Position numbers and translations under genes: made by a program
NCBI RefSeq assembly: GCF_045788535.1
Contig: NZ_CP074074.1
Location: 3,844,001 to 3,908,000, forward strand
DNA length: 64,000 nucleotides
From: Allotamlana fucoidanivorans
GTDB taxonomy: Bacteria; Bacteroidota; Bacteroidia; Flavobacteriales; Flavobacteriaceae
Reading direction: 5' to 3'
The notes under the pieces: generated by a model
Databases searched by the model: none
What the model was told of the DNA's origin: nothing
Seen by the model: only the letters and a program-made list of their open reading frames with translations
Shown here: positions 62,210 to 64,000 of the stretch, piece by piece
How positions within the stretch are numbered: the stretch's first letter is position 1
Layout: the number at the start of each line of letters is the position of its first letter

Positions 62210-62497
62210 ATGCAAAAGTTTCTAGCCATATTTATTTTTTACAAATCTTTTATTCTCTGGTCCATTGGTATAAATGTGTTTCTTCCATTTGCTAAAACAC
62301 CTATTTTAATTATCCTTTTTATAAAACTAATATTGATGACATTCGTATGCTATGTATTTAATCAAGTAGAAGGAAAGAAGCAACTTATCTTTTATGAAAA
62401 TCTTGGTCTCTCGCCTCTAAAATTGTTTTTGTCCATATTCTTAATTGACACCATATTATCAACACCCTTTTTAATAATTTTTAATGCATTTTCATGA
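62210..62497 (+). CDS. 95-residue membrane protein coupled to an ABC ATPase
   Basis: Three hydrophobic segments: about 5-25 (FIFYKSFILWSIGINVFL), 30-52 (TPILIILFIKLILMTFVCYV) and 73-92 (SIFLIDTILSTPFLIIF). Between helices 2 and 3 lies FYENLGLSPLKLF, which resembles the cytoplasmic coupling segment of ABC permeases. Its stop overlaps the start of the ATPase gene as ATGA, so the two are made together. It is very short for a permease and would have to oligomerise. No known family could be assigned. Confidence 0.7.
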   Translation: MQKFLAIFIFYKSFILWSIGINVFLPFAKTPILIILFIKLILMTFVCYVFNQVEGKKQLIFYENLGLSPLKLFLSIFLIDTILSTPFLIIFNAFS

Positions 62498-63177
62498 CAC
62501 TAGAAATAGACAATATTGAATTATACTTTAAAGAAAAAAGTATTCTGAATGGTATCTATATAAAAGGTGAAACTGGAAAAATAACGGGTATTTTAGGTAG
62601 TAACGGCTGTGGAAAAAGCTGTTTGATGAATATTATTTTTGGAAGTTTAAAACCCAAGTATAAACTTGTTAGAATAAATAACAAACCCATTGTAAAAGCA
62701 TTATACAAAACAAATCTTGTTAGTTACCTTCCACAACATCATTTCATACCAAAGACCTACAAACTAAGTACGGTATTTAATTTATTTAATGTGAATTGGT
62801 ACGATTTCATTGCTTATTTTAAGGATTTCAAGGAACGAAAAAACACTAGATTTAATCATTTATCTGGGGGAGAGCAACGTTTAGTAGAAATCTTCATCGT
62901 ATTAAAAAGTGATAGAAGAATAATACTATTGGACGAACCCTTTTCTCATTTATCACCCTTATACGTTGAAACCATAAAAGCTATAATTCAAGTTGAAAAA
63001 CATAGAAAAGCAATTATAATTACAGATCATATGTATGAACATATTATTGCTATTTCTGAAAACATTTACCTTTTAAAAAATGGGCATAGTAAATTGGTTA
63101 CCGACTTAAAACTCCTTGAAACATATCAATACTTAAGTCATAGTTCGTTAAGTAACATAGTAAAAAAGGAAGTCTAA
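62494..63177 (+). CDS. ABC transporter ATP-binding protein of a mini system
   Basis: 227 residues, a complete nucleotide-binding domain: Walker A GSNGCGKS (35-42), Q-loop at LPQHHF, signature LSGGEQRL (123-130), Walker B with ILLDEPFSHLSP and switch His179 in TDHMYE. It overlaps the preceding 95-residue membrane gene by 4 nt. No other transport gene is adjacent. It is presumed to drive or regulate the small membrane partner. A substrate cannot be named. A terminator covers its stop codon. Confidence 0.88.
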   Translation: MTLEIDNIELYFKEKSILNGIYIKGETGKITGILGSNGCGKSCLMNIIFGSLKPKYKLVRINNKPIVKALYKTNLVSYLPQHHFIPKTYKLSTVFNLFNVNWYDFIAYFKDFKERKNTRFNHLSGGEQRLVEIFIVLKSDRRIILLDEPFSHLSPLYVETIKAIIQVEKHRKAIIITDHMYEHIIAISENIYLLKNGHSKLVTDLKLLETYQYLSHSSLSNIVKKEV

Positions 63178-63193
63178 AAAGACTTCCTTTTTT
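63162..63193 (+). terminator. Terminator of the mini ABC operon
   Basis: A perfect 13-bp stem (63162-63174 with 63181-63193, aaaaaaggaagtc/gacttcctttttt). It overlaps the last codons of the ATPase gene. It may also act on the minus strand for nrdJ, whose stop is 22 nt away. Confidence 0.85.
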
Positions 63194-63215
63194 CACAAAT
63201 GGGTTTACCTTAAGA

Positions 63216-64000
63216 TTAACCACATTTTGAAGATCCACAATCTTTGCAGGTTAAGCATCCTTCTTGATAAATTAAATTTTCAGATTTACAATTATCACAT
63301 TGTTGTCCTTTAGCCTTTGTACCATCAGCTACATAGCGCTTTAAAGCACGACCTACCCCATTCTTCCAAGTATTAATAGATGCGCTATCTAACTGTAAAC
63401 TATTAATTAAATCAACAATTTTATCAATAGGCATACCATGACGCAACGTACTTGAAATAAGCTTAGCATAGTTCCAAAACTCTGGATTAAACTTATGAGA
63501 CAAGCCTTCAATGGTTGTTTTGTATCCTCTAGTATTTTTGTATTGAAAATCATAACGCGTATTGCCTTCTTCATCTTTATTCTTGATGATGAGTCCTTCC
63601 GTAACCCACCTAGGAATTAAAATACCATCTTCATCATCAGCTAAACCAGTAAACACCTCATAAGGCTGGTCATCAATTAACCCTATAAAAGCAATCCATT
63701 TTTCTTTATTGTTTTGAAAACGCACCACATCAGCCTCCAGCACTTGCGGACGTTTTGTTGGAAATGCTGTTAATGTAGTATCATTTTGTTCTTCCTTCTT
63801 TTCTTCATTTGATATTAATACTCCAGAACGCGATCCGTCTCTATAAACAGTAACCCCTTTACAACCTACTTCCCAAGCTTTTAAATACAATTCACCTACC
63901 AAATCTTCAGACACATCACTAGGTAAATTAATAGTCACACTAATAGAATGATCTACCCATTTTTGAATAGCGCCTTGCATGCTCACTTTACTCAACCAAT
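63216..64000 (-). CDS. nrdJ: B12-dependent ribonucleotide reductase, C-terminal part (5' partial)
   Basis: The frame is open to the window edge; the visible 261 residues are the end of a class II (adenosylcobalamin) reductase. The recognisable parts are MQGAIQKWVDHSISVTINLP, KGVTVYRDGSRSGVL, FNPEFWNYAKLISSTLRHGM, and the zinc-binding tail CDNC and CKDCGSSKCG, which hands electrons to the active site. It makes deoxyribonucleotides without needing oxygen. Together with IcmF it shows that the cell needs B12. Confidence 0.92.
   Translation of the reverse strand, partial: WLSKVSMQGAIQKWVDHSISVTINLPSDVSEDLVGELYLKAWEVGCKGVTVYRDGSRSGVLISNEEKKEEQNDTTLTAFPTKRPQVLEADVVRFQNNKEKWIAFIGLIDDQPYEVFTGLADDEDGILIPRWVTEGLIIKNKDEEGNTRYDFQYKNTRGYKTTIEGLSHKFNPEFWNYAKLISSTLRHGMPIDKIVDLINSLQLDSASINTWKNGVGRALKRYVADGTKAKGQQCDNCKSENLIYQEGCLTCKDCGSSKCG

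Noticed and set aside
1..64000. CRISPR array, tRNA or rRNA genes, insertion sequences, prophage
   Set aside because: No regularly spaced repeats, no tRNA cloverleaf with CCA context, no transposase or integrase, and no terminal inverted repeats were noticed by eye. A tRNA or repeat scan would be needed to exclude weak cases.

Overview
The window looks like a chromosomal segment from a low-GC member of the Flavobacteriaceae (Bacteroidota). The evidence is a SusC/SusD pair, a C-terminal type IX secretion (Por) sorting domain, many secreted proteins with short MK-type signal peptides, a fused IcmF mutase, promoter boxes of the Bacteroidota type TAnnTTTG, and no obvious Shine-Dalgarno sequences. 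No rRNA, tRNA, CRISPR array, insertion sequence or prophage gene was recognised. Most of the window reads as ordinary core chromosome.

Layout. 0-2.5 kb: tail of a probable RNA helicase, an outer-membrane barrel and a split threonine/serine exporter. 2.6-9.9 kb: a GH63-type glycosidase, an ECF sigma factor operon with a hidden 57-residue gene and a CmpX-like channel, a histidine-rich TPR lipoprotein and an S1/P1 nuclease. 10-27.7 kb is the most accessory-looking part, a minus-strand locus with a membrane-bound AraC regulator, a coiled-coil/beta-solenoid lipoprotein, SusC (two frameshifts), SusD, a FISUMP lipoprotein and a giant (about 2490 aa) type IX-secreted subtilase. It reads as a protein or peptide capture and degradation locus. 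28-31.9 kb: DinB-like protein, M28 peptidase, PPK2 kinase and a coiled-coil secreted protein.

32-37.2 kb is a five-gene minus-strand operon: NatAB-like ABC exporter, MscS channel, DUF6268 barrel and an NtrC-like regulator with no DNA-binding domain. 37.5-39.2 kb: grpE-dnaJ, with a DnaJ that keeps only one of two zinc centres. 39.3-52.4 kb: mainly housekeeping genes (YceI, a TIGR01777 epimerase, mnmD, ilvE, a MazG-like hydrolase, an M49 peptidase, an SRPBCC-GyrI fusion, DUF1684, MFS-ypdA-VOC, Lrp), plus a possible small RNA near 48.6 kb. 52.4-64 kb: a frameshifted lipoprotein, icmF, purU, DUF4197, tandem small paralogues, a BtuF-like protein, pyrF-prfA, a mini ABC system and the 3' part of the B12-dependent ribonucleotide reductase.

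Three probable single-base indels (two in susC, one in a small lipoprotein) sit in or near short base runs. They may be sequence errors rather than real inactivation. The strongest candidates for something new are the subtilase/SusCD locus with an inverted repeat upstream, the 95-residue membrane protein coupled to an ABC ATPase, the sigma factor/57-residue protein/channel operon, and the orphan-terminator transcript at 48.6 kb. All functional links between neighbours are inferences from gene order.
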